Assembly: GCA_032622095.1 (NCBI GenBank)
Contig: CP136066.1
Coordinates: 171,380,664 to 171,444,663 of the forward strand
DNA length: 64,000 bases
Direction: 5' to 3'
From: Siphonodentalium dalli
Lineage: Eukaryota > Mollusca > Scaphopoda > Gadilida > Siphonodentaliidae
Positions 22,746 to 33,339 of this stretch are shown here, one piece after another. A program made the translations under genes and the position numbers. The notes under the pieces were generated by a model. It saw only the letters and a program-made list of their open reading frames with translations, made no database searches and was not told the origin of the DNA. Within the stretch, counting starts at the first letter, position 1. Each line of letters begins with the position of its first letter.

Positions 22746-23072
22746 ATATATGACGGCGTAATGCACTGAGCGCTCTACCGACTGGACGGCCTATATATGA
22801 CGGCGTAATGCGCTGAGCGCTCTACCGACTAGACGGCCTATATATGACGGCGTAATGCAATGATCGCTCTACCGACTGGACATCCTATATATGACGGCGT
22901 AATGCACTGAGCGCTCTACCGACTGGACAGCCTGTATATGACGGCGTAATGCACTGATCGCTCTACCGACTGGACATCCTATATATGACGGCGTAAGCAC
23001 TGATCACTCTACCGACTCGACAGCCTATATATGACGGCGTAATGCACTGAGCACTCTACCGAGTGGACCACC
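22746..23072. repeat. 47-bp satellite, right block (seven copies)
   Basis: Units start at 22759, 22806, 22853, 22900, 22947, 22994 and 23040. They are the same repeat as 17718-17947 with point differences. The phase continues from the left block once the 4.8-kb element and one 9-bp duplication are removed. Confidence 0.92.
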
Positions 23073-23082
23073 TTGGTCTCAA

Positions 23083-23163
23083 GAGGCTGTGCGACATTAC
23101 ACAGCCAGTAATGTTTCAGAGTAATTACAGTGAGTAATGTGTAATGTTGCACAGTCTGTTGCG
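23083..23163. repeat. Imperfect palindrome next to the satellite
   Basis: ggctgtgcgacattacacag near 23085 is mirrored imperfectly by gtaatgttgcacagtctg near 23142. It is a weak foldback of uncertain origin. Confidence 0.5.
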
Positions 23164-23228
23164 AACGGCTTTTACAGCCAGCATCTATTTATAGTCACAT
23201 ACAGCTCACAATATAGCCAAACATAATT

Positions 23229-23316
23229 ATTGATATAGGTGCCATCCCATACGAGAATCTGTTACATTATATATTGATATACGTGCCATCCCATACGATA
23301 ATCTGTTACATTATAT
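23229..23316. repeat. 44-bp tandem duplication
   Basis: Two nearly identical 44-bp copies (23229-23272 and 23273-23316) containing gtgccatcccatacga. Confidence 0.85.
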
Positions 23317-23689
23317 ATTAAGAAATCTGTTAAGAAAAGTTTAAAGATCTACGGTCCTATTTGACACCAAATTGGTCAAACTTTCCAAAGTTTATTTTCT
23401 GCTCACCAGGCTATAATGTAGAAAACACCAACTTGCAATCATCATCATTTGTATGACCCAAGCGTCGCGAAAATCTACAAAAGCATCCGTCAGTTTAACG
23501 TTGGAACATATTTAATATAAACAAAATCATAATTCAAAACGCTCTTTATTACCTACCTCTTTTGGACGAAGGAAATATTGTTGCTTTTTACACGAGGCGA
23601 TTATTGGAATTTTTGCTAAGCTGACAAAAGTTCAAAACGAATGTTTCTCATTTGAAAGTCGATAGTTTTGTCACTTTTTCGGGGGACTA

Positions 23690-23880
23690 TATAAATCACC
23701 GGTGTCCGCCCGTCCATGTGTACATCCGCCCCATATGGTTTCCGAATGATTTCCCGGATGATAACATTAGTTTTAGCTATCTGATTGTTTGCAAATTTGG
23801 TATATGGATTTCTTAAATGACAATACAGGTCAAGTTCGACATTATTCACGGAGTTAGGGCCCTTGTCGACTTAGAATTTA
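23690..23880. repeat. Copy of the 'tccgtccgtc' dispersed repeat family
   Basis: Contains gcccgtccatgtgtacatcc, aaatttggtatatgg, caggtcaagttcgac and gtcgacttagaattt in the same order as 1060-1786. It is a single, diverged unit. Confidence 0.6.
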
Positions 23881-25066
23881 CTGATTATTTTTATGTCTAA
23901 TAGAATAAAACAATGCGTGTTATCAACATAGACAGTTAGAAACAAAGCTTGATTCAATGGTTTTTCCCAGAATCAAATTTTTCATTTCTAAAAAGTCACT
24001 GGACAAATAAAGCCACCGTATTCGAGAGACGTGCATGGTTAACCGTCAATCGGCCTTTTATCTGATGTTGAAGAAGTAGAAATTGTCTTTTTATGCTGTC
24101 AAATCGGCAGGGCATCTTTAATATATGATAAGTTGGCCATTAATTTCATCGACTTGACGCCAATTGAAATATTTATATATACCGTAATATGGGTTACTCG
24201 TTCCATCTGTGAGTAACTACAATTTCATCTTCTACGCTGGGACGCGACTAGAGGGTTTCCGTTTGGGGGTGTCCAACTTAGAACGTCAAAACACACCCTC
24301 ATTGACGGCCCTGTCAGTACAAATATTGACCGAAAGTAAGAAAATATGCCACATTTTGTCCAAAACAACAAAGTTCGCACTAACTGCTGGTTAAATAAAT
24401 AAAACCTATTTTTTTCAACTTGAAAATTCTGACCATAGTTGTTGGGGCGGGGGGCATCACAGACCAAAACCCAATGTCGCCATGCGCGATAGCCCAACAT
24501 ATCTATATACACCATGCACAGAGTTAGTGCTTCGTTTTTGAGAAATCGTGTTCCACGCGCGCTTCAATATGGAGGTTTAGATTATAAACTTCTAACTTTA
24601 CCGTCAGACAGACAGACATATGCTTTTATTCCTCCATTATTGGAGATGAAGTATATACAAACAATATACAATGGTAGGTATAGGTGGTACAGAAGATATG
24701 TAGTATTGATTACAAAATATTAAAATGTGACATCATAAAATATATGTGGGTTATACAGGTGGGGTCTGGAAAAAAATTGCACATATAGAGCCCAACAAGT
24801 TTTTTCCGACCCCGAGGGACCCACCACGCCATTTGTGCAATCAAAATATTTGGGGACACACCCCCCTTTCTCATGTTTTTATCCAAATTTCAGAATTGTT
24901 TTTAGCCGTTCTTCAATAACTGTGTTAACTGCCTTACTTATTGGTAAACACAGATCAGAAAAACGAAAAATAAACTGTATTTCCATGTGTTTCCTGGTGT
25001 ATTCAGTATCTAACAACAATAATAAAGCATTGTGTAGGTACACTATATGTCACAAATCGTCCCAGA
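23881..25066. other. No gene seen; minor dispersed repeats
   Basis: Phrases around 24060-24120 (gttgaagaagtagaaattgt) recur at 37025-37080. The ggaggtttaga phrase (24572) recurs at 15365. Short open frames lack motifs. Confidence 0.4.
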
Positions 25067-25077
25067 CCCCACTATAG

Positions 25078-25555
25078 CTGCAATGGTCACTGTCACCCCC
25101 CTTTCGTTCAGTTGGGTACCCAGCTTTTTGTAATTTACAGTTGGGTACCCAGCTTTTATAAAATTTACAGTTGGGTACCTAGCTTTATGAAATCTCACAC
25201 ATAACGTGATTTATTAATTATTTGATTGCCGTTAGTTTTGTTATCCAAATGAACCTGTTAAGTTTACGATGCTTGAAATATATTAACAGCTGAAAAGAAT
25301 TGTAGATCCTGCAGATAGACTGCTGTACTTAAGTGTTCCCCTATCGTATTGCGATAATTGCCAACCAACCCCTGAAGCACGGACAAGCTACAAACGTTGT
25401 CGGCCATGTTGAATTAAAGGTCGCGTGTAACATTGGCGAGATTTCATAAAGCTGGGTACCCAACTGTAAATTTTATAAAAGCTGGGTACCCAACTGTAAA
25501 TTTTAAAAATCTGGGTACCCAACTGAACGAAAGGGGGTGACAGTGACCATTTCAG
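25078..25555. mobile_element. Foldback element with iterated GGGTACCC arms
   Basis: Ends match as inverted repeats, CTGCAATGGTCACTGTCACC opposite CTGAAATGGTCACTGTCACC. An 11-bp direct repeat, ccccactatag, flanks them (25067-25077 and 25556-25566). Each ~120-bp arm contains three iterations of cagttgggtacccagctt spaced about 32-36 bp apart. The centre is unique and non-coding. The structure resembles foldback or Mutator-like MITEs; the TSD length (9-11 bp, depending on where the terminus is drawn) fits that. Confidence 0.85.
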
Positions 25556-25779
25556 CCCCACTATAGCCTTAATATATCGAGTGGGTTGTGTCTGACAGAG
25601 AACACTGGCCAGTGTAAATAGTGGTACACAGGTCAGGGGTTCCACAATTATTTGTGCATGACCAAAGAACTCTTTAGTCTTATCCAACGGGGTGAGGAGG
25701 GGAATTGTTTTTGGTTAGGTATACACATAGATATATGGTTATTATACTGCCCGATATTAGTCGGCGGGTATATAGTTGA

Positions 25780-26040
25780 CGTCTCGAGCCGTCCGTCCGT
25801 ACAAACATTTTGCATGATAACTCAAGAGTCGGTTGTCATATTTTGATGCCCTATGGCATGGTGACGGACCAGAAATGGGGGACGAATATGCATAATATCA
25901 CGGGTTGTGACCATCAATGCCTACCAGAGTTGTGGGCCCTGTTCGACTTTATGAAATTCAGTCCGTACAAAGTTTTTGCAATATAAATAATTAAGTAAAG
26001 TGTCGGTTGTCGAATTTTGATGTGGTTTGGTATGGTGATA
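25780..26040. repeat. Dispersed 'ccgtccgtcc' repeat, two decayed units
   Basis: gagccgtccgtccgtacaaa is followed by two related units (tcggttgtcatattttgatg and tcggttgtcgaattttgatg, 25830 and 26000). It resembles the families at 1060-1786 and 23690-23880. Confidence 0.55.
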
Positions 26041-26432
26041 GACCAGAATGAAGACTTGGATGTCATTTCTCAATGCATCTGAATGCATCACATTATTTCA
26101 GTTCATCTATTTGTAAGTGATAACAGTATACAATTAGTATTTTAGTTTAGTCTTGTTGAGCAGTAAAGCTCCAAGATAAAGTTCTGAAATTCAATGAGAA
26201 TAGCGTCACCTTCAGTTGGGATTGTCTGAACAGTAAACAGTAACCGTCATTCATCATAACCAATTCAGTTTTATTTGGATTATTGTTGCAAATTAACATT
26301 ACTTGCAATCATTCAATATGAGAAATAACCAGAAGGAATCAATTTGATTACATGATTACAAGACAGTATTTCAGACATTAGAAATTTATGAGATACCCTT
26401 TTCAATTTCATGTTATGCAACAATCAGGTTAA

Positions 26433-26926
26433 AGGTACGGTTGGCCTTGGCGGTGGGTATGCTGTGAACATATTTCCACCGGTAAAAAATCGCCACAAAC
26501 AGTAAGAATATTAAAATGTAGACAGACTTTGTCCGTATACAAATAAGAAATATCGCATAAACAGTATGTTATTGTCATATGTTTGACCATTGTTATGTAA
26601 ACAAAAGCATAAAAAGTTACTTTTCTGGTGTTTGTTTATATTATGATGGTAAACATAAAGAGCGTTCTGTGCTGCTGAATTCCTGATATGGAACTAATAA
26701 AGAGCGTTTATATCATTTGTGTGTGATTAGCCAGTAACACTGTGATGTCTTCTGTAACACAATCAGGCTCTTCCTTGTGTAAAATATAGTAGGTCTTTAT
26801 GATAGCATGCTGTTTACGCGATGGTCATGGTATATATGAACAAAACTGTATGCGTTTTAATGTTTTTATGTTTACGGAGATTGGAACAAATATGAATATT
26901 TTCGACAACTAAGGCCTCACGTGCCT
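26433..26926. mobile_element. TTAA-flanked MITE
   Basis: TTAA lies on both sides (26429-26432 and 26927-26930). The ends aggtacggttggcctt and, reverse-complemented, aggcacgtgaggcctt are imperfect inverted repeats. The TTAAAGG start is like the T2/Kolobok consensus known from Xenopus. Related to 14567-15095. Non-coding. Confidence 0.6.
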
Positions 26927-26930
26927 TTAA

Positions 26931-27474
26931 TGATATCTAGTCATCATTGAGTATTCACCATGTAGTATCCAATTTGTGATACAGTTTTTTTTTGTTTTAT
27001 TACTTTTATTCAGGTAAACAACTGGGTAATATATTAATTGTGTTACTAAATATTTCTTCCAATGATCATAAGTGTCCTGAACGCTATTACGGTGGTCCAC
27101 TGTGAAGTGGTCCGGGATCCTGTGAAATCCAGAATGTTGCTAAATCTGAGGCTAAAGAGTCACTTTAGCTGCCTATATAGCCCTATACCAACAAGCATGG
27201 TACTAACATGCTTACAAACAACATTACATGGTCAGTACTTGTAAATTGTTTTTAAAAAACCCCATTTTGGAATAAATTTACAAGCACAATTTGTTCGGCA
27301 TCTGGACCACCCACCCACCCCGGCCGTATATACGGAATTGTTTTTTTGCAGACCCCCCCCCCTGGGTTATATCATAGTAATAAGCTGTATAATTATTTTC
27401 CTGAGAAATCACGTAAATGAGTAAACGGAATTTAGTGACTTTGGGAAAGCCGGAATATGTGTATGTAGAGGTTA
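26931..27474. other. No gene recognised
   Basis: A 60-codon ATG frame (27062-27244) has no motif. A short C-rich run lies near 27353. The phrase accacccacccaccccgg (27306) belongs to a family also seen near 37965 and 38370. Confidence 0.35.
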
Positions 27475-28895
27475 ACTATTCACTCCAGACCGTATCGACG
27501 GGAGATTAAAGTTTTCTAGAGAATACTCAACTGAGTCAATTTTACTTTTATCATATTTTCGAAAGGACACAGTTCTTGCATAGTTGGGAAGAATGTCATA
27601 CATGCCATATTTTGTGAGAATTCTAGATATTTCTTCCAGAAAACCTGTCGCTGGGCGATTATAGATTAGGAGGCTGTGCAGGCTGAACAGAAATATTTCC
27701 AAAGCTTTTCTATGGTTGCTCGGTAAGTGTATTAGTGAGCCCAGAAAGAGCAACTTCCTCCGATCGACTACGTACTCAATGGGTAGCATCCCGAGCAAGG
27801 AGAGCGAGAGGATCGTGCTGCTTCTTGTACCCATTTGCTGCACATTTTTGAGATACATTCTGTATGCCTTTTCAAGGTTCATATATTGAGTCTGTGATAG
27901 GTTGAACCTGTCATGTTCCACCACATTTCGGCGCCATATAGGGCTTTTGGAATGACAACGTGTTTAAAAATCTTTAGGTTGGTCATATGACTAAATTCCT
28001 TGGAAATCGGTGAGCGGCAAGCTGCAAAATAGCATTTGCGGATAAGTTCTGATGCCCTTTCAACATTCGGGATATTTTAACTGCTGGACTCCTGGATTAT
28101 ACCAAGGTGTGTCACTTGTTTCGTTTGGCTTATGTGGCCCGATCCTAGGCTCCATGATTGGGAGTCTATATTTTCGCGGTTACTTGATGTATTAAAGACG
28201 ACTACTTTGCTCTTTTCATGTGAGAAGGAGAAGCGCCATGTCAAACTGTATAAATGGCACATGGTCAGTAATCTGTGAAGACCACCTTCAGTTAGCGAAG
28301 AAACGGTGATATCATCGGCTGTCGTCGGGCATGAACAGGACAACAAACTTACATGCATACCATCTGGAGAATCAGACAATGATCTTATGAGGCCATCAAT
28401 GAAAATAAGATATAAAAAGGGAGATATTGCATTTCCCTGTCTGGTCCCTTGCTCAATGCGAAAATAATTTGACAGGAAGCCATTGTAAAGTACTTGGCTT
28501 TCTATATCAGAATACATATTGTTTAGTAATAAGAGCATGTGACCTCTTACTCCTTTTTCATATAATTTATAAATCAATCCTTCGTGCCATACACAGTCGA
28601 ATGCCTTCTTGGAATCAAGAAAGGCCACACAGAGACGTGAGTTATTTGCTTTTGCATAAGAAACACTATGTTGGAGCTCATATGCAGTGACAGAACCCTC
28701 TCCTGGAAGCCATTCTACAAAGATGGTCGGAAAATGCTTGAAGAATCAGCTCTACTGTAGTCTCCGAAGGATAATAATTTCGAACAACGTATATGTGACT
28801 GGTAGGAGCGTGATTGCACGATAGCTGTTGGGGTTTTGCATGGGCTTTGGCGCTCCTTTATAGATAGGCACAATAGTGCCCCTTTTCATAGCAAG
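27475..28895 (-). pseudogene. Non-LTR retrotransposon reverse transcriptase and C-terminus, broken
   Basis: Read on the minus strand, the RT starts with YKGAPKPMQNPNSYRAIT (about 28865-28812). After a frame change it continues in an open stretch 28628-28077. That stretch has AFLDSKKAFDCVWHEGL, GTRQGNAISPFLYLIFI and the catalytic TADDITVSS, then TWRFSFSHEKSKVVVFNTS. The next open frame 27924-27472 gives the post-RT domain (RKLLFLGSLIHLP, EISRILTKYGMYDIL). There is no intact ORF from end to end. The domain order is LINE-like; the family matches the relic at 7000-8070. The apparent start at 28628 is GTG and is not a real start. Confidence 0.8.
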
Positions 28896-29217
28896 GTGAT
28901 ATGACTATGTTTGGTGTGATTAGTTTGTACTTAATTATGTTGTTATCGGGTCATAGTCAATGTTATGCTTGATGTTTGCGCGCACAGCGTAACTACGGAT
29001 ATGGCAAAATGACAACTGATAGAATGAACACAAATTCTAGTGACGTAGTACCCTAATCGCAATTTTTATCAGTATGGCTAACACTGCTCTGAACATCTGT
29101 TCATCATTAGCATAATATAGCTTCCGATGAGCAAGGCAGTGTACCCTTTTGTGGGACTAGGGCACTGTGGCATCACCCATTGCTCACTATGATGTGGGCA
29201 CAATAAAACATCGAAAC
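28896..29217. other. Spacer between LINE relic and cGLR duplication unit
   Basis: The segment 28921-28967 (ttagtttgtacttaattatg and tcgggtcatagtca) reappears inverted at 39048-39090, marking a dispersed repeat. No gene. Confidence 0.4.
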
Positions 29218-29843
29218 GTCTTATCTATCTTTTAAGAAGTAAACTTTACGAACGGTGTTCATGCTCTCGGACCATGAAACGTGAGAACATGAGTTCCATC
29301 CATCTTTGATACCTGTTGATGGATATAGTTGTCCAACTCGATGCAGTGGGTGTGCGTGTGTGTGGTGACTATATGGTTACTATATATGGTGAAATATGCC
29401 CCTTATTAAATTCACAGGGTATCTCGAACCAACATAAAACACTGCCATGTGATTAGGTGATACTATGAGTAAGAAATTTGTGGTGAAATAAAATATGCTT
29501 TATATTCTATTGATTCCTGTAAACTATGTCATGATTCTGTCCATTCAGGTTGTCTGTGAATCGTATATACCTGTATGGTACCTATGAATGTTGGTAGTGA
29601 AATTTGGTGTAAATCTGACGACAGTATCAAAAACACTGAGTTTGACAAGATACAGTTCTGTCTCGACGCAAAACCACTTGTATTATATAGAGCGGTTTTG
29701 ATTTTTTTGCAAAATAATGTATGTTCTAAACAGCATCGACAAATGGTATAAACATTGTCGCCTCGGAAAACAGTTAGTTCCTTTCTCTATTTTATGTGTG
29801 ATCATGTTTCGCATTCAGCTTCAATGACGTAGAAGTTTACTTA
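29218..29843 (-). other. 3' flank of the cGLR gene, duplicated at 43391-43943
   Basis: Downstream of the stop codon on the minus strand. Many phrases match the pseudogene flank in order: tttacgaacggtgtt, ttcatccatctttgat, gcctgttgatgga/acctgttgatgga and the tgtgaatcgta/tgtgaattgta region. The duplicated unit therefore extends about 0.6 kb beyond the coding region. No canonical AATAAA was found on the minus strand, so the polyadenylation site is not assigned. Confidence 0.65.
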
Positions 29844-31820
29844 TCAATGCTCTCGGTGGAATGTGGCGGCCACGAATTCCATCCACCCGTGATGCCCACT
29901 TGACACAGAACACAACACGTTGAATTCACCCAGCACCTTGTATAAAGCTAACAACGCCAAGAAACATCGATATTCTAGACTCTCAGGATTCATCGTTTGC
30001 TTTATTCTTCCCGTCTGATCACATGATCCGCGAGATGTCTTGATCCGAGCGCACATAACAAGAGCATACTCGACGTTAAGGAACATTCTCTCGATGACCT
30101 CATCCAATATAAGAACGTTGGCACTAAAGTCTCCGACTGGCACCGGCCTGAAGGAAAAAGTGTCATTATCGAGAGGATAACTGAACTTTCCAATATGATC
30201 GAATGCAAACGTTAGCAACTCTTTGGTAATTTTATAGAAAAGTTGGTCGACATTTTCCTCGCAGCGATTACCGCTCACGCGGCTGTCACCACGTGACTTG
30301 TGTGAGATATCACGTGACACTTGATCAGCAACAATGTTCCCGTATTGTTGTAACTTGATAATGATATCATCGACAAAATCCAACCATTTCTTCATTATTT
30401 TTTCTGATTTTCCCACTGCTCTTCTGATAGCACGACGGCCCCCTGTATTGTTACCTGTCGATGTCATCACGAAGAAATCTTCTAAAGGGTCCTTATTTGA
30501 ATCTACAATTATAGATATATATGTAACAAAGCCGTCATGTGAAATATATTCATATTGTCTAGAATACATCCAAAGATCAACCGTCTTATTAACTGACGTA
30601 AGCCGTGATTTAACTTTGTCTATATGCGTGCGGCTGACTGCATGGCTTGAAAACCTCACCAATAAAGATTCGGATACTCGTTGTTTCATGTCATGGGATA
30701 CAATCCCGGACCCATACATGACCTCTGCTGCTTCTATGGTGTTCCTGATATGAGACATATGAACTGTCTGCGTGATAGCCGGCTTTGTTTCAGAGAGTTG
30801 TCTACTTAAATTATCAAATATAAAACATGTGAGATTCAGCCTTGTGTGTGGTGTCATTCCCGCGATATCATCAGTGATGATAAACAACCCGAGAAGAGAC
30901 CACAGACGTATCCGGATATATATAAGATCAGATTCCGAGACACCAGTCAACAAGTTCATTTCAGGAACAAAATAATGAGGCAGGAATCTTCCTTTTAAAT
31001 ACTGATCAAGTCTCTTTAATATAGCCACCACTGATAAGTCATTTTCCCAGAATCGAGCGTCCGTCTGCTCGAAATGCCAGAGAGCTGACGTTTTCAGATG
31101 GTAGGACGTCAACTCTCCCTTAATGAAGCGTCCGATTATCTTCAAAAGCTTTATACTGAGTATCTGGTAAACTGACATTGTTCTCAAGAGCACGACTTCT
31201 GCCTTAGCGAACGACAGACAGAAATCGTGCCCGCTGTCCGGGTCTGATGGAGCAGGTCGTGCCGCAAGGTGGAATTCCCCAGAGCAAATTAGCGATATAA
31301 TGTGGTCCGATGGCCATGACCGGTCACGTGTGGAAAATAAGTGTGCTGTCTGTGGTATTCTACTTATTTTTAGTTGTGGAACAAGGTCGATTGTGATGGA
31401 TTGACGTTCGAGTATCTTACCAACCTTTGATAATCCATCAGCCTCTTTAGTTTTTCCAAAGATCTCTTCACGCATGTCTCTGATAGGATCAGCCAGCACG
31501 TATTCCCCGTCACCCAAGAGAACGCTTGGTACGAGCCCAGCTAACCCCTCAGTAGATATCCGGACATAACACGGGAGGTCATGTCGGTATCTCAAGCTGG
31601 ATTCATCTATTATTATGTTTCGAGGTTCAATCAGAGTATCTAGATCACTTCCATCAATATCCACACCGCTCGCCACGCTCCCCACTAATGTCGATTTAAA
31701 ACGATCAGTCGACTGACGAGCCATTTGTCTGCTTCTAAACCCTTGTAGCAGAATCCGATTATAACACCGAGATAGCTCACGTGAGTCCTCAGTGCACCGA
31801 CTTCGTGACGAGGACGCCAT
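29844..31820 (-). CDS. Mab-21 domain nucleotidyltransferase, cGAS-like receptor candidate
   Basis: Uninterrupted single-exon frame of 658 codons with ATG at 31820. The N-terminal half is a Mab-21/cGAS fold. It has a nucleotidyltransferase GS motif (VGSVASG, residues 46-52), a D-x-D pair in GSDLDTLIEP (Asp59, Asp61) and a third acidic residue in ITIDLVPQL (Asp145). The C-terminal lobe signature follows: FCLSFAKAEVVLLR (about 200-213), SYHLKTSALWHFE (about 239-251) and FLPHYFVPEMNLL (about 279-291). These match the family order, so cyclic-dinucleotide synthesis after nucleic-acid sensing is a reasonable inference, not proof. The cGAS zinc thumb (His-Cys-Cys) is not visible, as in many invertebrate relatives. 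Residues ~300-658 are not assigned. No signal peptide or membrane segment was seen. A partial copy lies at 43391-45222. Confidence 0.85.
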   Translation of the reverse strand: MASSSRSRCTEDSRELSRCYNRILLQGFRSRQMARQSTDRFKSTLVGSVASGVDIDGSDLDTLIEPRNIIIDESSLRYRHDLPCYVRISTEGLAGLVPSVLLGDGEYVLADPIRDMREEIFGKTKEADGLSKVGKILERQSITIDLVPQLKISRIPQTAHLFSTRDRSWPSDHIISLICSGEFHLAARPAPSDPDSGHDFCLSFAKAEVVLLRTMSVYQILSIKLLKIIGRFIKGELTSYHLKTSALWHFEQTDARFWENDLSVVAILKRLDQYLKGRFLPHYFVPEMNLLTGVSESDLIYIRIRLWSLLGLFIITDDIAGMTPHTRLNLTCFIFDNLSRQLSETKPAITQTVHMSHIRNTIEAAEVMYGSGIVSHDMKQRVSESLLVRFSSHAVSRTHIDKVKSRLTSVNKTVDLWMYSRQYEYISHDGFVTYISIIVDSNKDPLEDFFVMTSTGNNTGGRRAIRRAVGKSEKIMKKWLDFVDDIIIKLQQYGNIVADQVSRDISHKSRGDSRVSGNRCEENVDQLFYKITKELLTFAFDHIGKFSYPLDNDTFSFRPVPVGDFSANVLILDEVIERMFLNVEYALVMCARIKTSRGSCDQTGRIKQTMNPESLEYRCFLALLALYKVLGEFNVLCSVSSGHHGWMEFVAATFHREH

Positions 31821-33109
31821 AATTAATAAACGGACACCTTATTCTGGCCAACCCTTTGTACATGTGTCGATTTTAATACGATGGTGTCATTATTAATCCA
31901 CGTGTCAATGTTGGAGATCCAAGAGTTTGTTCAATTCACGTGACGTTTTTCTGAAACAAAAAATGAACATAAAAATGTAATTTGGTTTTTTTTATATGAC
32001 GGGTAGAATATATAGCGTACGTTGAAATAAATTAGATTACTTGAGGGGTGTTAGCGATGGTCTATTATAAATCGGGGTGGAATAAAAATAATATATAACA
32101 TATGTCTGTAATTTATTTGTTTTTAATTAAATAATATCGATTACTGTGACACGATATTGAATAACTATCAACCTGTTTGAAATTATAACCCAATTTCCTA
32201 AACTTTGTTAACATGAAAATTATTTTTAACTTCACTGTTCTCAGGCACCAAGAACACGAAGTACCGACATATTAAATAATATAATTTATACTATGTCCAA
32301 CATCTTATCATAGTCTGAGCAAGTTTCATTTGTTTCCTGAAGTTAATACAGAAGTGACGAAAACGCTCTTTATTAAGACCATATAATGAAAAGAATATCA
32401 TTCAACGGTCTGTGTCGTTTCCAAGTTGAACTTGTCAACCTACATCCGGGTGGATCCAGACCAAAATCCCAATTTTTTTAATAAACGTTCACATTTTTGT
32501 GTCCCGACTCTACGATATGTTGTAAAAGTCCAACCCAACAGTTAATATGACTAAATATTCTTCGACTAATATCAGGGGAAATTCGGTCTTGTTTTGGAAC
32601 CTGGGTCTAAAAACAATACACTTAAAGATCTATCACAACCATGTCATTCTGAAAATTCCAATTATTTTAGTCACCAAGCGATGAAATAAAATCCGTAGTG
32701 AAACTCAATTGAAAATGTGACCACAATGAGTGAAAGAAACCCCCATCCCCAACCCCTAACAATGCATTGTCGCCTCGTCCCTGATGAAGGAAATTGGTTA
32801 TCCAGAGGCCAATAATTTATTGTCTTCATAACGGTAAGTATAATGTCGGCCAATAAAGCGAATGCGAATAACATTTTCTCTATATATTTTGTACATATGG
32901 ATTTGTTTGTAGTTGTCTCACCATAGATTACCAGTCCATGTGCTGAATTCTACCCATGAAACAGTTTGCGATTAAAAAACTTGTACCGGTACGGGTAGCT
33001 ATCCGTAGACGTACCCGTATACGTAACGATTCGAAATCGCAAACTCGCTATTATGGAATACAAACCAAAATGAAATTCTTAAATTAGAAAGGACTCATAG
33101 ATTTTACCA
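31821..33109. other. Upstream region of the cGLR gene; no other gene seen
   Basis: Probably contains the promoter or a 5' UTR exon, but I see no TATA or initiator element worth calling. A copy of aaacgctctttatta lies at 32361-32375. Short minus frames such as 32671-32874 are unrecognised. Confidence 0.4.
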
Positions 33110-33165
33110 AAAAAAAGATACTGGGATTCGAACCCAGGATCCGGGCCGATATCTCTCTGGGCTTA
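33110..33165 (-). ncRNA. tRNA-like T-arm/B-box remnant
   Basis: On the minus strand, cctgggttcgaatcccag forms a perfect T-stem-loop containing the B-box ggttcgaatcc, followed by tatc and a run of seven or more T, like a pol III terminator. No convincing A-box, D-arm or acceptor stem is found in the preceding 75 bases. It is more likely a tRNA-derived SINE or pseudogene fragment than a working tRNA. Confidence 0.35.
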
Positions 33166-33339
33166 CATGGTATTCATTCAATAGAATTCTGCATAAATAA
33201 AAAGAAACTGTCATTATTATCATCCTTGTGTAATGTTGAATGCAAAAATAACAAAATTGTTAAACAAGTTTTACTTCACAGATTGTATGAATATACGCTT
33301 TTTTTCTACCACTGAATCCCGTTTATCTTGTTCAAAAAA

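Noticed and set aside
17718-23072. Possible CRISPR array (regular 47-bp spacing)
   Set aside because: The whole unit repeats with no variable spacers, no cas genes, and the context is eukaryotic; it is a satellite.
30334-30975. Plus-strand frames of 67-139 codons
   Set aside because: They are antisense shadows of the minus-strand cGLR gene.
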